Shown one piece after another: positions 10,346 to 18,507 of a stretch of DNA of 64,000 nt (position 1 is the first letter of the stretch; the number at the start of each line of letters is the position of its first letter). Below the pieces are notes generated by a model. It was given only the letters and a program-made list of their open reading frames with translations. It was not told where the DNA came from and did not search any database. The stretch is from NCBI RefSeq assembly GCF_028471905.1, contig NZ_CP116902.1:656501-720500 (forward strand). Direction: 5' to 3'. The translations under genes and the position numbers were made by a program. Source of the stretch: Aneurinibacillus uraniidurans (GTDB taxonomy: Bacteria; Bacillota; Bacilli; Aneurinibacillales; Aneurinibacillaceae).

Positions 10346-12124
10346 ATGAAAGTACTAGTTACTACATTAAATGCAAAGTATATTCACACATCCCTGTCGA
10401 TTCGTTATTTGCGGGCATTCTGCCAGGATGATTTTGATATAGATATGATCGAGTATACGATTAAAGACCCGGCGATGAATATCGTCTCCGATTTGTTTCA
10501 GCGTAAGCCGGATGTGATCGGCTTCTCTTGTTACATTTGGAATATCGAACAGACGCTTACGGTCGTCTCCATGCTTAAAAAGGTGATGCCGAATGTTACC
10601 ATTATTTTGGGTGGACCGGAAGTGTCGTATGATGTGGCCGAATGGATGGAAACAAAGCGTGACATTGATTTTATTGTGTTCGGAGAAGGAGAAGAAACAT
10701 TTCATCACTTGCTTACGGAGATTGACGGGGAGCAGAAGTATCATTTTGTGTATGGTGCAGCTTACCGTAAAGGGGAAGAAGTGATTGTGAATCCGCCGCG
10801 TCCGAAGCTGGATTTAAATCAGATTCCATCCCCGTTTTATTTTGCGGAAGATGAGGCGGATTTGGGCAAACGTGTGACGTATTTCGAGACGAGCCGGGGT
10901 TGTCCGTTCTCCTGTCAGTTCTGTCTCTCAAGCATCGAAGTCGGTGTGCGTTATTTTGATATTGAGCGTACGAAGCGCGATATTCTTCACCTAATTGATA
11001 AGGGAGCGAACCTCATTAAGTTTGTGGATCGGACGTTTAACATTAAACGTGATTATGCGATGGAGATGTTCCAATTTTTGATTGAGAATCATCGGGGCTG
11101 TGTGTTCCAGTTCGAGATCACGGCGGATATTATGCGCCCGGAAGTGTTGGATTACCTCGCAGAGAACGCACCGCCAGGTATTTTCCGTTTCGAGATCGGT
11201 GTGCAGTCGACGAACGATGCCACTAACAGCATCGTACAGCGCAAGCAGAACTTTGCGAAGCTGTCGCGCACCGTTACGAAAGTCAAAGAAAGCCGCAAGA
11301 TTGATCAGCATCTCGACTTGATTGCCGGGCTTCCTGAGGAAGATTATGCATCGTTCCGCAGCACATTTAATGATGTATTTGCGCTTGAACCAGAAGAGTT
11401 GCAGCTTGGCTTCCTTAAAATGCTGCGCGGCACAGGCATGCGCAATATGGCGGAGCAGTACGGCTATAAATATATGGATAGCGCTCCGTATGAAATTTTA
11501 GAGAATCGTGTTCTGCCGTTTGCTGACATTGTTCGGATTAAGCGGGTAGAAGATGTGCTGGAGAAATACTGGAATGCACACCGGATGGATGCGACTCTTA
11601 TGTATTTGATTACGGAAGAATTCGACTCGGCATTTGACTTCTTCCAGGAGTTCGGTGATTTCTGGGAAAGCCGGGGCTGGGAGCGAATTGGGCATCAGTT
11701 AGAAGACTTGTTCACACGCTTACAGGCGTTTTTGGACACACATGAGTTGAAGCGACCGGCTGTAGTGGAGTCGCTGATGAAATATGACTTTTTACGTAAT
11801 CATAAACGGAAGCCGCGTAAAGTGTGGTGGACGTATGATGCGGTCGCCAATGATCTGGATCGTCGCATGAAAATACTGGCGCAACAGCCAGAACTTGCAG
11901 GAGAAGCATTTGCTGCTCATGGACTTGATGTGAAGCAGCTTGCGAAGCATACGATTGCGGATGTTCTGCCGATTGATGTGCTGCGTGTAGGGACGGCGGA
12001 TGCTCACATAGAAAGTGGTCCAGTATTGCTTGTTGTATATTACAATCCAGAGCAGCCGGATGAGCCGCAGATGTACAGCATTCCACTTGCGGTGCTGGAT
12101 AAAGCTGCAATAAATGAAGCATAA
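10346..12124 (+). CDS. B12-binding-domain radical SAM protein with C-terminal DUF4080
   Basis: 592 aa, cytosolic. Residues 1 to about 140 resemble a cobalamin-binding domain (MKVLVTTLNAKYIHTSLSIR, GGPEVSYDV). A radical SAM domain follows with the cluster motif CPFSCQFC (CxxxCxxC) at about residues 186-193 and a barrel to about residue 400. The remaining C-terminal part fits DUF4080. Members of this class perform B12- and SAM-dependent radical chemistry, but the substrate of this common Firmicute lineage is unknown. It stands alone between two terminators, so context gives no hint of a pathway. A spacing of about 12 nt from GAGGGAG-like sequence supports the ATG at 10346. Confidence 0.88.
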   Translation: MKVLVTTLNAKYIHTSLSIRYLRAFCQDDFDIDMIEYTIKDPAMNIVSDLFQRKPDVIGFSCYIWNIEQTLTVVSMLKKVMPNVTIILGGPEVSYDVAEWMETKRDIDFIVFGEGEETFHHLLTEIDGEQKYHFVYGAAYRKGEEVIVNPPRPKLDLNQIPSPFYFAEDEADLGKRVTYFETSRGCPFSCQFCLSSIEVGVRYFDIERTKRDILHLIDKGANLIKFVDRTFNIKRDYAMEMFQFLIENHRGCVFQFEITADIMRPEVLDYLAENAPPGIFRFEIGVQSTNDATNSIVQRKQNFAKLSRTVTKVKESRKIDQHLDLIAGLPEEDYASFRSTFNDVFALEPEELQLGFLKMLRGTGMRNMAEQYGYKYMDSAPYEILENRVLPFADIVRIKRVEDVLEKYWNAHRMDATLMYLITEEFDSAFDFFQEFGDFWESRGWERIGHQLEDLFTRLQAFLDTHELKRPAVVESLMKYDFLRNHKRKPRKVWWTYDAVANDLDRRMKILAQQPELAGEAFAAHGLDVKQLAKHTIADVLPIDVLRVGTADAHIESGPVLLVVYYNPEQPDEPQMYSIPLAVLDKAAINEA

Positions 12125-12125
12125 A

Positions 12126-12165
12126 GAAAAAGCAGGCGATCCGTCGGAATCGCCTGCTTTTTTTA
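12126..12165. terminator. Bidirectional terminator between convergent genes
   Basis: AAAAAGCAGGCGAT pairs with ATCGCCTGCTTTTT around a short loop (12127-12164), with A-run and T-run on either side. It can end both the radical SAM gene (+) and the DUF2512 gene (-). Confidence 0.9.
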
Positions 12166-12168
12166 CAT

Positions 12169-12555
12169 TCATCTTAATGAATCATGAACGTTCTTCTCAC
12201 GTTTTTGATTGCGGCGGAGATAACCGTGCATAATAAGCTCCACGAGTCCAAGGACTGCTCCACATATGATGCTTCCAGTAAATGTGATTTGGCTTCCAGC
12301 AAAAAGAAACCCGGAGAGGTAGACGATCGCTGTTATAGCTATCGACCCCTGTATTGTGGCTAGATAAATCCCGTACATGCCAAGCATAATTTCGTCCGCA
12401 ATTAGGCCGATCATCAATAATACAAGGCTTACATCGAGCAAATGATGTGCATGTGCGAATTTCACTTGCCCGGGTAGCAAGTAGGAAATGAGGTAAAGCA
12501 TAGCGGGAAATAAAAGTAGTTTGTACACAAAGTTAAAAACCAGGCGGCGAACCAT
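12169..12555 (-). CDS. DUF2512-like four-helix membrane protein
   Basis: 128 aa with four hydrophobic segments, roughly residues 8-27, 38-60, 66-84 and 93-112, and a basic, hydrophilic C-terminus (LRRNQKREKNVHDS). The pattern (short N-terminus, a mid-protein ADEIML segment, four helices) resembles DUF2512 proteins such as B. subtilis YndM, whose function is unknown. The start is chosen at 12555 because AAAGGAG precedes it by 8 nt; an in-frame ATG at 12588 has no ribosome site. It is transcribed away from the M42 peptidase gene. Confidence 0.7.
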   Translation of the reverse strand: MVRRLVFNFVYKLLLFPAMLYLISYLLPGQVKFAHAHHLLDVSLVLLMIGLIADEIMLGMYGIYLATIQGSIAITAIVYLSGFLFAGSQITFTGSIICGAVLGLVELIMHGYLRRNQKREKNVHDSLR

Positions 12556-12668
12556 GGAGTGTGCTCCTTTTTTCGTTAGTATGTACAAAATAGGTAAATC
12601 AATTGGATACGTGAGATCAGAATTGATATGCTAAAGAAAGAGGAAATACATTCAAGAGGAGGGTACCT

Positions 12669-13742
12669 ATGAGTGATCAGACACTACAAATGTATAAAGA
12701 GTTGACGGAAACACCAGGTGCACCGGGGCATGAAGGGCGTGTCCGAGAGGTAATGAAGAAGTATATCGAGCCATATGCGGATGAAATCACGTATGACAAC
12801 ATTGGCAGCCTCATCGCCCGCAAAGGAAGCGAAGGCCCGAAAATTATGGTAGCTGGTCATCTGGATGAAGTCGGCTTCATGGTTACAATGATTACCGAGA
12901 AAGGATTCCTTAAGTTCCAGCCGCTTGGCGGATGGTGGGAACAGGTCATGCTGGCACAGCGGGTAGCAATTCAGACGCGCAAAGGAGTCGTAGAAGGTGT
13001 GATTGGCTCGGTTCCCCCGCACATTCTGTCACCAGAAGCACGTAAAAAGCCGATTGAGATGAAAGATATGTTCATCGATATTGGTGCTTCGAGCAAGAAG
13101 GAAGCGGAAGCATTCGGCATCCGACCAGGCGATACAGTTATTCCGATCTGTCCATTTACGGTGATGAACAATCCGAAAATCATGATGGCTAAAGCATGGG
13201 ATAATCGGGTCGGCATTGCAATGGCGATTCAGACGTTACAGCAACTAGAAAATGTGAAACATCCGAATACGGTGTATGGCGTCGGAACGGTGCAGGAAGA
13301 AGTCGGACTGCGCGGTGCCCAGACGGCGGCACATACGGTTAATCCAGACATTGCATTTGCGGTTGATGTCGGCATCGCAGGCGACACACCAGGCGTCAAA
13401 GAAGCTGATGCTCAATCTAAAATCGGAGAAGGTCCACAAATTTTGCTCTATGATGCGTCTATGATACCGCATGTAGGTCTTCGCAATCTCGTTATCGAGA
13501 CAGCAGAGGAACAGGGAATCCCGTTCCAGTATGATACGATGGCACGCGGTGGCACAGATGCAGGGCGCATGCATTTGAATAATAGCGGTGTGCCTTCGAT
13601 TGTGATCGGGATCGCAACACGCTATATTCACAGCCATGCGGCGATTTTGCATCGGGATGATATCGACAATGCGGTGAAGTTGATTACCGAAGTGATTAAG
13701 AAGCTGGATGCGGATACGGTTGAAAAATTAAAGCGTGGATAA
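12669..13742 (+). CDS. M42 family metallopeptidase (glutamyl aminopeptidase/YsdC-like)
   Basis: 357-aa cytosolic aminopeptidase of the M42 (TET-like) family, which assembles into large oligomers and trims peptides using two metal ions. The metal ligands fall in motifs that can be read directly: [11 protein letters not shown] (about residues 60-70), [27 protein letters not shown] and [11 protein letters not shown]. The ATG at 12669 follows AGAGGAGGG. A terminator made of a dispersed repeat follows the stop. Substrate preference cannot be read from sequence. Confidence 0.93.
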   Translation: MSDQTLQMYKELTETPGAPGHEGRVREVMKKYIEPYADEITYDNIGSLIARKGSEGPKIMVAGHLDEVGFMVTMITEKGFLKFQPLGGWWEQVMLAQRVAIQTRKGVVEGVIGSVPPHILSPEARKKPIEMKDMFIDIGASSKKEAEAFGIRPGDTVIPICPFTVMNNPKIMMAKAWDNRVGIAMAIQTLQQLENVKHPNTVYGVGTVQEEVGLRGAQTAAHTVNPDIAFAVDVGIAGDTPGVKEADAQSKIGEGPQILLYDASMIPHVGLRNLVIETAEEQGIPFQYDTMARGGTDAGRMHLNNSGVPSIVIGIATRYIHSHAAILHRDDIDNAVKLITEVIKKLDADTVEKLKRG

Positions 13743-13800
13743 GAAAGACGAGGCTGTTTTACAAGCTATAACATAGCGAAGGAGGCAGCCTCTTTCTTTT
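13743..13800 (+). terminator. Terminator of M42 gene, diverged copy of a repeated terminator
   Basis: GAGGCTG (13750-13756) pairs with CAGCCTC (13786-13792), followed by TTTCTTTT. The loop and arms align with the 38-bp repeat at 21972-22009 and 14432-14469, so this is a diverged member of the same terminator-like family. Confidence 0.8.
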
Positions 13801-13809
13801 GGGTGCGAG

Positions 13810-14062
13810 TGATGTTCATCCAAAGTGTGGTGGAAGAGCGGGGGCGGGTGGGGCCTCGTCACTTCGGTACGCTTGCAGGGAAGGAATGACTGACCGCTCC
13901 AGGTGCCAGACGAACTCGCCCACAAAAGATGCCCGCGATGTATGTACATGGGAGTATTGTGGGCAAAGGCCCGTTCGTCTGGCCCCTTCCGCTGGGAAGT
14001 TGCGTAAAGGCGTTCCGTTGCCCCACCCGCCCCCGCGCCTAGTACACTTTGGTTAAACATCA
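13810..14062 (-). repeat. Structured intergenic repeat, copy A
   Basis: One of three copies, inverted relative to copies B and C. Outer pairing: TGATGTT (13810-13816) with AACATCA (14056-14062), then CCAAAGTGT (13820-13828) with ACACTTTGG (14044-14052). Next comes a perfect 17-bp arm pair GCGGGGGCGGGTGGGGC (13838-13854) with 14020-14036. Inner helices: TACGC (13868-13872) with GCGTA (14002-14006), AGACGAAC (13908-13915) with GTTCGTCT (13973-13980), and GCCCACAA (13918-13925) with TTGTGGGC (13957-13964). The interior is shared with the other copies; the 17-bp arm is not. No coding function is supported, because the reading frame breaks relative to copies B and C. Confidence 0.9.
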
Positions 14063-14182
14063 TCAAGCAATATCAAGAGGCTGAGCTTTGCTATGCAGGT
14101 AAAAAATACAGAAGTTGTCTCTCGATAAGTCAGTGGCGATCGAGCAAGTTCATGCCGACGGCGAGAGTTTTTTGTAAACCGA

Positions 14183-14414
14183 AACGTTGTGCGGGGAGTG
14201 GGAGAAGGGAGGAGCACGAGCACCTGTACGCGCCTACTCAGCGGAGGGAGAACGACGAACGGGCTTTTGCCCGCAATCCTTCAGTGAAAGAGCAGCGTAG
14301 GCTTTTCTTTGCGGGCGAGTTCGTCGGGCTCCCGAAGCGGACAGTTCTAGCTTCCCTGCAAGTGTACCGAAGTGAACGGCTCCTCCCTTCTCCCACTCCC
14401 TCCACCTACACGTT
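14183..14414 (+). repeat. Structured intergenic repeat, copy B
   Basis: A second copy, 120 bp from copy A and in opposite orientation. Its outer arm is a perfect 22-bp pairing of 14194-14215 with 14379-14400, and the sequence differs from the arms of A and C. Inner helices: GTACGC (14226-14231) with GTGTAC (14362-14367, one G-U pair), CGACGAAC (14253-14260) with GTTCGTCG (14319-14326), and GCCCGCAA (14269-14276) with TTGCGGGC (14309-14316). It fills the gap downstream of sspI. The 120-bp interval between A and B (14063-14182) contains no gene; CTCTCG and CGAGAG near 14118 and 14162 with a following T run may form a weak terminator. Confidence 0.9.
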
Positions 14415-14425
14415 GCCGATATCAC

Positions 14426-14469
14426 AAAAAAGCTGCCCCATTCGCCATGTTCTGGCTTTTGGAACAGCC
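14426..14469 (-). terminator. Terminator of sspI, exact copy of a 38-bp repeat
   Basis: Read on the minus strand, GGCTG...CAGCC arms enclose a 28-nt loop and end in six T. The 38 bp at 14432-14469 are identical, as reverse complement, to 21972-22009 downstream of cvpA. Confidence 0.85.
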
Positions 14470-14495
14470 ACATTACCCGTAGAAAATAACGAAGA

Positions 14496-14708
14496 CTACA
14501 CGTTTTGCTGTACAATAGTGATGAAACGATTTTGCTCTTCGGCTGACGAGTTTTTCCAGAATACTTCAAGCAGCACCCCGAGACCCGGAAGCATTTTTTC
14601 TTCTCTACTTGTAATCGCATCTGTGATCGTGTGGCGCACATCAGATTCTGATGATCCGTGCATATTGTGCAGAACGGCCTGGCGCAAATCAAGGCTGGCG
14701 ATGTTCAT
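14496..14708 (-). CDS. sspI: Small acid-soluble spore protein SspI
   Basis: 70-aa minor SASP of the SspI (SASP-I) family, found in the spore core. The central segment EEKMLPGLGVLLEVFWKN (about residues 37-54) is the hallmark of the family. The start is at 14708 because AAGGAGGAG lies just upstream; an upstream in-frame ATG at 14783 adds unrelated residues. Expression in the forespore is expected for the family, but no sigma-G promoter was resolved. Its position next to the ysgA-pheST block matches B. subtilis. It is the clearest evidence that the host sporulates. Confidence 0.93.
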   Translation of the reverse strand: MNIASLDLRQAVLHNMHGSSESDVRHTITDAITSREEKMLPGLGVLLEVFWKNSSAEEQNRFITIVQQNV

Positions 14709-14831
14709 GGGACTCCTCCTTATGCAGTCAGTTTCCTTAGTAGTGTCACCGCAATGTTTGATTTTATCCATACTCGAAAACAATAGGAAGAGAAGGTATA
14801 ATAAATACGAAACGTGAAGGAGTGGGGGAGC

Positions 14832-15488
14832 ATGGTAGATAAGTCATATGCAGTAATTGGGCTAGGGCGCTTCGGTGCCAGTGTAGCACAGGCGTTGTAT
14901 AACATGGGATATGACGTCATGGTCATTGATGAAGATGAAGAGCGTGTGCAGGATCACGTGGGAATTGCTACCCATGCTGTGCAGGCTGATACAACGGATG
15001 AGCAAGCACTGCGGGATGTGGGCATTAGGAATTTTGACGTAGTCGTTGTTGCGATTGGAGCGGATATCCAGGCGAGCATATTGACTACGCTCATCCTGAA
15101 AGAGATGGGTGTAAAAATGATTGTGGCCAAAGCACAAAATGAGCGCCACGGTCAAGTGTTATATAAAGTAGGCGCAGACCGCGTTGTCTTCCCGGAACGC
15201 GATATGGGACTGCGGGTTGCACACAATTTGATTTCACCGAACGTGCTTGATTTCGTCGAACTGGCAGCTGATTATAGCATCGCCGAAGTAGCGGTGTCTG
15301 AGAGAACAGCGGGCAAAACATTGGTTGATCTCGATGTACGTGCACGATTTGGCGTGAACGTTATGGCGATCAAAAGTGGAGATCATTTTAACATTGCACC
15401 GAGTGCTGATGATGTAATTAAAGAAGGCGACATTCTTGTAGTGATCGGTCATAACAATGATCTAAAAAGATTTGAGGAAGATTCATAG
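14832..15488 (+). CDS. RCK-domain potassium uptake regulator (KtrA/KtrC/TrkA-N type)
   Basis: 218-aa cytosolic gating subunit of a Ktr-type K+ transporter. Residues 1 to about 125 form an RCK_N Rossmann domain with the nucleotide motif GLGRFGASVAQAL, and a TrkA_C domain follows (about 135-218). Such proteins form octameric rings that bind ATP/ADP or c-di-AMP and gate a KtrB/KtrD channel, but no channel gene lies nearby. The start is ATG 14832, 9 nt after GAAGGAG; an upstream in-frame ATG lacks spacing to any ribosome site. A TATAAT at 14797-14802 may be its -10. It lies between sspI and the methylase gene, where B. subtilis has no such gene. Confidence 0.92.
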   Translation: MVDKSYAVIGLGRFGASVAQALYNMGYDVMVIDEDEERVQDHVGIATHAVQADTTDEQALRDVGIRNFDVVVVAIGADIQASILTTLILKEMGVKMIVAKAQNERHGQVLYKVGADRVVFPERDMGLRVAHNLISPNVLDFVELAADYSIAEVAVSERTAGKTLVDLDVRARFGVNVMAIKSGDHFNIAPSADDVIKEGDILVVIGHNNDLKRFEEDS

Positions 15489-15507
15489 TTCAGAATAGGA
15501 GATCAGC

Positions 15508-16278
15508 ATGGAAGTTATTACGTCCGTACAAAATCCACGCGTCAAACAGTGGGCTAAGCTGCACACACGCAAAGAACGAGAAAAAAGTGGATGGTTTCTA
15601 ATTGAAGGTCCGCACCTTGTGGAGGAAGCATACAAATCGGGTGCCGTATTTGAAGCGATTTTGCTGGAAGAAGGAATAGACTGGCCGACCTGGTTGCCTG
15701 CTTCTGCACCTGTTCTGTATGTTACCCGTCCGGTACTCGAGAAGTTATCTGAAACGAAGACCCCACAAACGATGGCAGCAGTTATTCGCATGCAGGAGAC
15801 GATTCCATCCGAGCTTCCACGGGACGGTTTCTGGCTTTTGCTTGATCGTGTACAGGACCCGGGTAATGTTGGGACCCTCATCCGAACGGCTGACGCGGCG
15901 GGATTGAATGGTGTAATCCTTGGAGATGGAAGTGCGGATTTATACAATGGGAAAACCGTTCGCTCCACGATGGGATCTTTGTTTCATTTGCCTGTCTGGC
16001 GGGAGAATTTACCTGACTTTGTGACACGCATCCGAGAGCAGGAAATAGCCCGGGTCATCGGGACAAGCTTACAGGAGTCAAAACGGTATACGGATGTATC
16101 CTATACGGGGGCTGTGCTTTTAGTCATCGGGAATGAGGGAAGCGGAATGTCGGAGGAAATGCTGGCACTTGCTGACCAAAATGTCATTATTCCTATGTAT
16201 GGACAGGCGGAGTCTTTAAATGCGGCGGTTGCCGGATCAGTTGTGATATACGAAGCAGTAAGGCAGCGCCGTGTATAG
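15508..16278 (+). CDS. ysgA: TrmH/SpoU family RNA methyltransferase (YsgA-like)
   Basis: 256-aa SAM-dependent 2'-O-ribose RNA methyltransferase with a trefoil-knot catalytic domain. An N-terminal substrate-binding region spans about residues 1-90 (IEGPHLVEEAYKSG). The SpoU domain follows, with motif 1 VQDPGNVGTLIRTADAAG (about residues 116-133), motif 2 IGNEGSGMS (about 207-215) and motif 3 IPMYGQAESLNAAVA (about 231-245). The target nucleotide is not predictable; rRNA is usual for this subgroup. It starts 19 bp after the RCK gene and precedes pheST as in B. subtilis. Confidence 0.92.
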   Translation: MEVITSVQNPRVKQWAKLHTRKEREKSGWFLIEGPHLVEEAYKSGAVFEAILLEEGIDWPTWLPASAPVLYVTRPVLEKLSETKTPQTMAAVIRMQETIPSELPRDGFWLLLDRVQDPGNVGTLIRTADAAGLNGVILGDGSADLYNGKTVRSTMGSLFHLPVWRENLPDFVTRIREQEIARVIGTSLQESKRYTDVSYTGAVLLVIGNEGSGMSEEMLALADQNVIIPMYGQAESLNAAVAGSVVIYEAVRQRRV

Positions 16279-16285
16279 CGCTGCC

Positions 16286-17017
16286 TTATGTTGTGGGATT
16301 TTCGCTCGCGTTCGCGGCTGCTTCGCGGGCTTTTTTCATATCTTCGCGCATATTTTGCCATTGCTCGCGAGCGAGGTTAACGGTCTGTGGTTCGTTGCTG
16401 CGTAATGGATGTTCCACGACACGTGAGAAATAGCGGAGCGCTTTGCCAGGGTCACCTGTACGGCGATACAGTTCGCCAATTAAATAAATAAGTTTCAACT
16501 CGGACATGCCGGCACGAGCATAGTCTCCCTGTGTATATGAGTCTTCATACTCAGCGAGGGCGAGGTTGAGAAAGCGCAGCTCTTTGCTTTCATTTTTCAA
16601 ATAACGGTACAGCCATGCGAGGCGCAGACATAAGCCTGCAATAACGCAGTGTGGTTCTTTTCGCACATCTGCTGTGAAAATGGCTAGCTTGTACGCAGCG
16701 ATCGCCTCTGGGATGGTACGGATGCCTGTGTAATCTTTAGCGGTCCAGTGCTTAGTAATCCGTTCTTCGATTTTCTCTTCAATTTGCGGCAGTACGCTTT
16801 TGCGGAACTGGTCATTGAACGAGTAGCCACACTGGGGACAGACGATGACATGATAAAGAATGGGATTGTGCGTCTGGTTCTCATAATGCTCACAAAAATC
16901 GCTATCACGTTGGAAAGGGTGCGACTTTCGTAGGCGTGTTTTTTTACTAGCAAAAGAATGGCCGCAGTGGGCACATTCAAATTTTTTATCATATAATATG
17001 GTATCATGATTGTCCAT
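16286..17017 (-). CDS. DUF2225 zinc-ribbon/TPR-like protein
   Basis: 243-aa protein of the DUF2225 family. The N-terminus holds two CxxC knuckles, CAHCGHSF (about residues 15-22) and CPQCGYSF (about 61-68), which likely bind zinc. The C-terminal part is helical and TPR-like (GELYRRTGDPGKALRYFSRVVEHP). The function is unknown across Bacillales. The start is chosen at 17017 (MDNHDTILYDKKFECAHCG) because AAAGGAG sits 6 nt upstream; the ATG at 17059 would add 14 residues. It is transcribed divergently from the pheST leader. Confidence 0.85.
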   Translation of the reverse strand: MDNHDTILYDKKFECAHCGHSFASKKTRLRKSHPFQRDSDFCEHYENQTHNPILYHVIVCPQCGYSFNDQFRKSVLPQIEEKIEERITKHWTAKDYTGIRTIPEAIAAYKLAIFTADVRKEPHCVIAGLCLRLAWLYRYLKNESKELRFLNLALAEYEDSYTQGDYARAGMSELKLIYLIGELYRRTGDPGKALRYFSRVVEHPLRSNEPQTVNLAREQWQNMREDMKKAREAAANASENPTT

Positions 17018-17129
17018 AACGGTCTCCTTTAGGTCTAGAATCGCAGCTTGTGAAATCATACTAGTTTAAGTATATGCCAAAAATCATGGGGAAGATAGGA
17101 TAATTTAGCCTGATGTAAAATTTGCACAC

Positions 17130-17158
17130 TTGCCTTTTTTTTTCTCTTTCTATATAAT
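17130..17158 (+). promoter_or_regulatory. Promoter of pheST
   Basis: TTGCCT (17130-17135), a 17-bp spacer, and TATAAT (17153-17158). It is followed directly by the T-box leader. Confidence 0.8.
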
Positions 17159-17164
17159 CGAGTC

Positions 17165-17434
17165 TCAAAAGTAACTTTTTCATACAAGTAAAGGTAAAGA
17201 CGGAGACAAGTACGTGAATCATGCCCGTACAGGGAGAGAACATCTCGACTGCAAGTGTTCTTACGTGTGCATCTCACAGAAATTCCCTCCCGAACCGGCC
17301 CCTGAATGCGAGTAAGGGGACATCGGACACATCGTCCGTTATCAGGAGTTAAAGATGAGCGTGTTTTTTGCATGCGCTCAATAAGGGTGGTACCGCGACC
17401 TCACGCCCCTTTTCGGGTGTGGGGTCTTTTTTAT
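17165..17434 (+). promoter_or_regulatory. T-box leader of pheST
   Basis: The T-box core AAGGGTGGTACCGCG (17383-17397) is followed by a terminator with stem GACCTCACGCCC / GGGTGTGGGGTC (17397-17427) and TTTTTT. The gene it controls predicts phenylalanine sensing. A TTC triplet at 17283-17285, in the loop below a hand-drawn Stem I, could be the specifier, but I could not fold Stem I unambiguously. Expected action: uncharged tRNA-Phe prevents termination and raises phenylalanyl-tRNA synthetase levels. Confidence 0.92.
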
Positions 17435-17457
17435 TTACACATAAGGAGGTTGTAATT

Positions 17458-18492
17458 GTGCGTGAACGATTAGAAGCAGTAAAGCAAGAAGCGCTGCAGG
17501 AATTAGAACACATTACCGGTTCCACAGAAATTCAGGAACTGCGAGTCAAATATTTAGGGAAAAAGGGACGTTTGACCGAGATTCTACGTGGCATGGGTAA
17601 GCTATCAGCCGAAGAGCGTCCACTGATTGGTCAACTAGGTAATGAAGTGCGTGCCGCTATTGAGAGCAAGTTAGATGAGAAAAAGCAAGCGGCAGATGAA
17701 GCAGAGATTGCAGCAAAATTAGCTAGCCAGTCCATTGATGTTACACTGCCAGGACGCGAGGTTCGCTTTGGAAATCGTCATCCACTGACGCTTGTTACCG
17801 AGCAGATTGAAGACATTTTCCTTGGCATGGGCTTCACGGTAGCGGAAGGTCCGGAAGTTGAGGCTGATTATTATAATTTCGAAGCATTAAATCTGCCGCA
17901 AGATCATCCAGCACGTGATATGCAAGATTCTTTCTACATCACAGAAGACATTTTGCTCCGTACGCATACATCTCCGGTGCAGGTTCGGACGATGGAAAAG
18001 ATGAAGTGCGATGTGCCGGTTAAAATCATCTGTCCAGGTCGCGTGTATCGTCGCGACAACGATGATGCGACACACTCGCATGTGTTTACGCAGGTTGAGG
18101 GTCTTATGGTCGGGGAGAATGTCCGTATGAGCGACCTGAAAGGCGTGCTGCTTAACTTTGCGCGTCAAATGTTTGGCGAAGAGACAAAAATCCGTCTCCG
18201 TCCGAGCTTCTTCCCATTTACCGAGCCAAGTGCGGAAGTTGACCTGTCGTGCAGCATGTGTGGCGGACATGGCTGCCGTGTATGTAAGCATACGGGCTGG
18301 ATTGAGATTCTTGGTTCCGGTATGGTACATCCGCGCGTACTGGAGATGGCAGGGTATGATTCAGAGAAGTATACAGGATTTGCTTTCGGGATGGGTGTAG
18401 AACGGATTGCGATGCTGAAGTATGACATTGACGATATTCGTCACTTCTATACAAATGATATGCGCTTCCTGAAGCAATTCAACCGGGTGTAA
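17458..18492 (+). CDS. pheS: Phenylalanyl-tRNA synthetase alpha subunit
   Basis: 344-aa class II aminoacyl-tRNA synthetase subunit carrying the catalytic core of the (alpha-beta)2 enzyme. An N-terminal coiled coil (about residues 1-85) precedes the class II domain with [22 protein letters not shown] and the C-terminal [13 protein letters not shown] motif 3. The start is GTG at 17458, 7 nt after AAGGAGGT. An in-frame ATG at 17368 lies inside the T-box hairpins and is rejected. It is separated from pheT by 15 bp. Confidence 0.97.
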   Translation: MRERLEAVKQEALQELEHITGSTEIQELRVKYLGKKGRLTEILRGMGKLSAEERPLIGQLGNEVRAAIESKLDEKKQAADEAEIAAKLASQSIDVTLPGREVRFGNRHPLTLVTEQIEDIFLGMGFTVAEGPEVEADYYNFEALNLPQDHPARDMQDSFYITEDILLRTHTSPVQVRTMEKMKCDVPVKIICPGRVYRRDNDDATHSHVFTQVEGLMVGENVRMSDLKGVLLNFARQMFGEETKIRLRPSFFPFTEPSAEVDLSCSMCGGHGCRVCKHTGWIEILGSGMVHPRVLEMAGYDSEKYTGFAFGMGVERIAMLKYDIDDIRHFYTNDMRFLKQFNRV

Positions 18493-18507
18493 GGAGGAGA
18501 AAGACGA

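Noticed and set aside
13799-14066. ORFs of 85 and 112 aa over repeat copy A
   Set aside because: They cover perfect inverted repeats, with low-complexity Pro/Gly/Arg translation and no ribosome site of note. The element explains the sequence.
13810-14414. Idea that the repeats are miniature inverted-repeat transposons
   Set aside because: A MITE has the same terminal repeats in each copy because one transposase binds them. Here the long arms differ completely between copies and I saw no target-site duplications. Not excluded for the outermost conserved bases.
14152-14817. 221-aa plus-strand ORF over repeat copy B and the antisense of sspI
   Set aside because: It runs through the hairpin element and opposite the clear SspI gene. 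Similar reading in copy C (59501-59689) and copy A shares some residues, but the frame shifts in A, so the similarity reflects shared DNA and not a protein.
17368-17457. N-terminal extension of PheS
   Set aside because: It lies in the T-box terminator region. GTG 17458 has a perfect ribosome site and gives the usual length.
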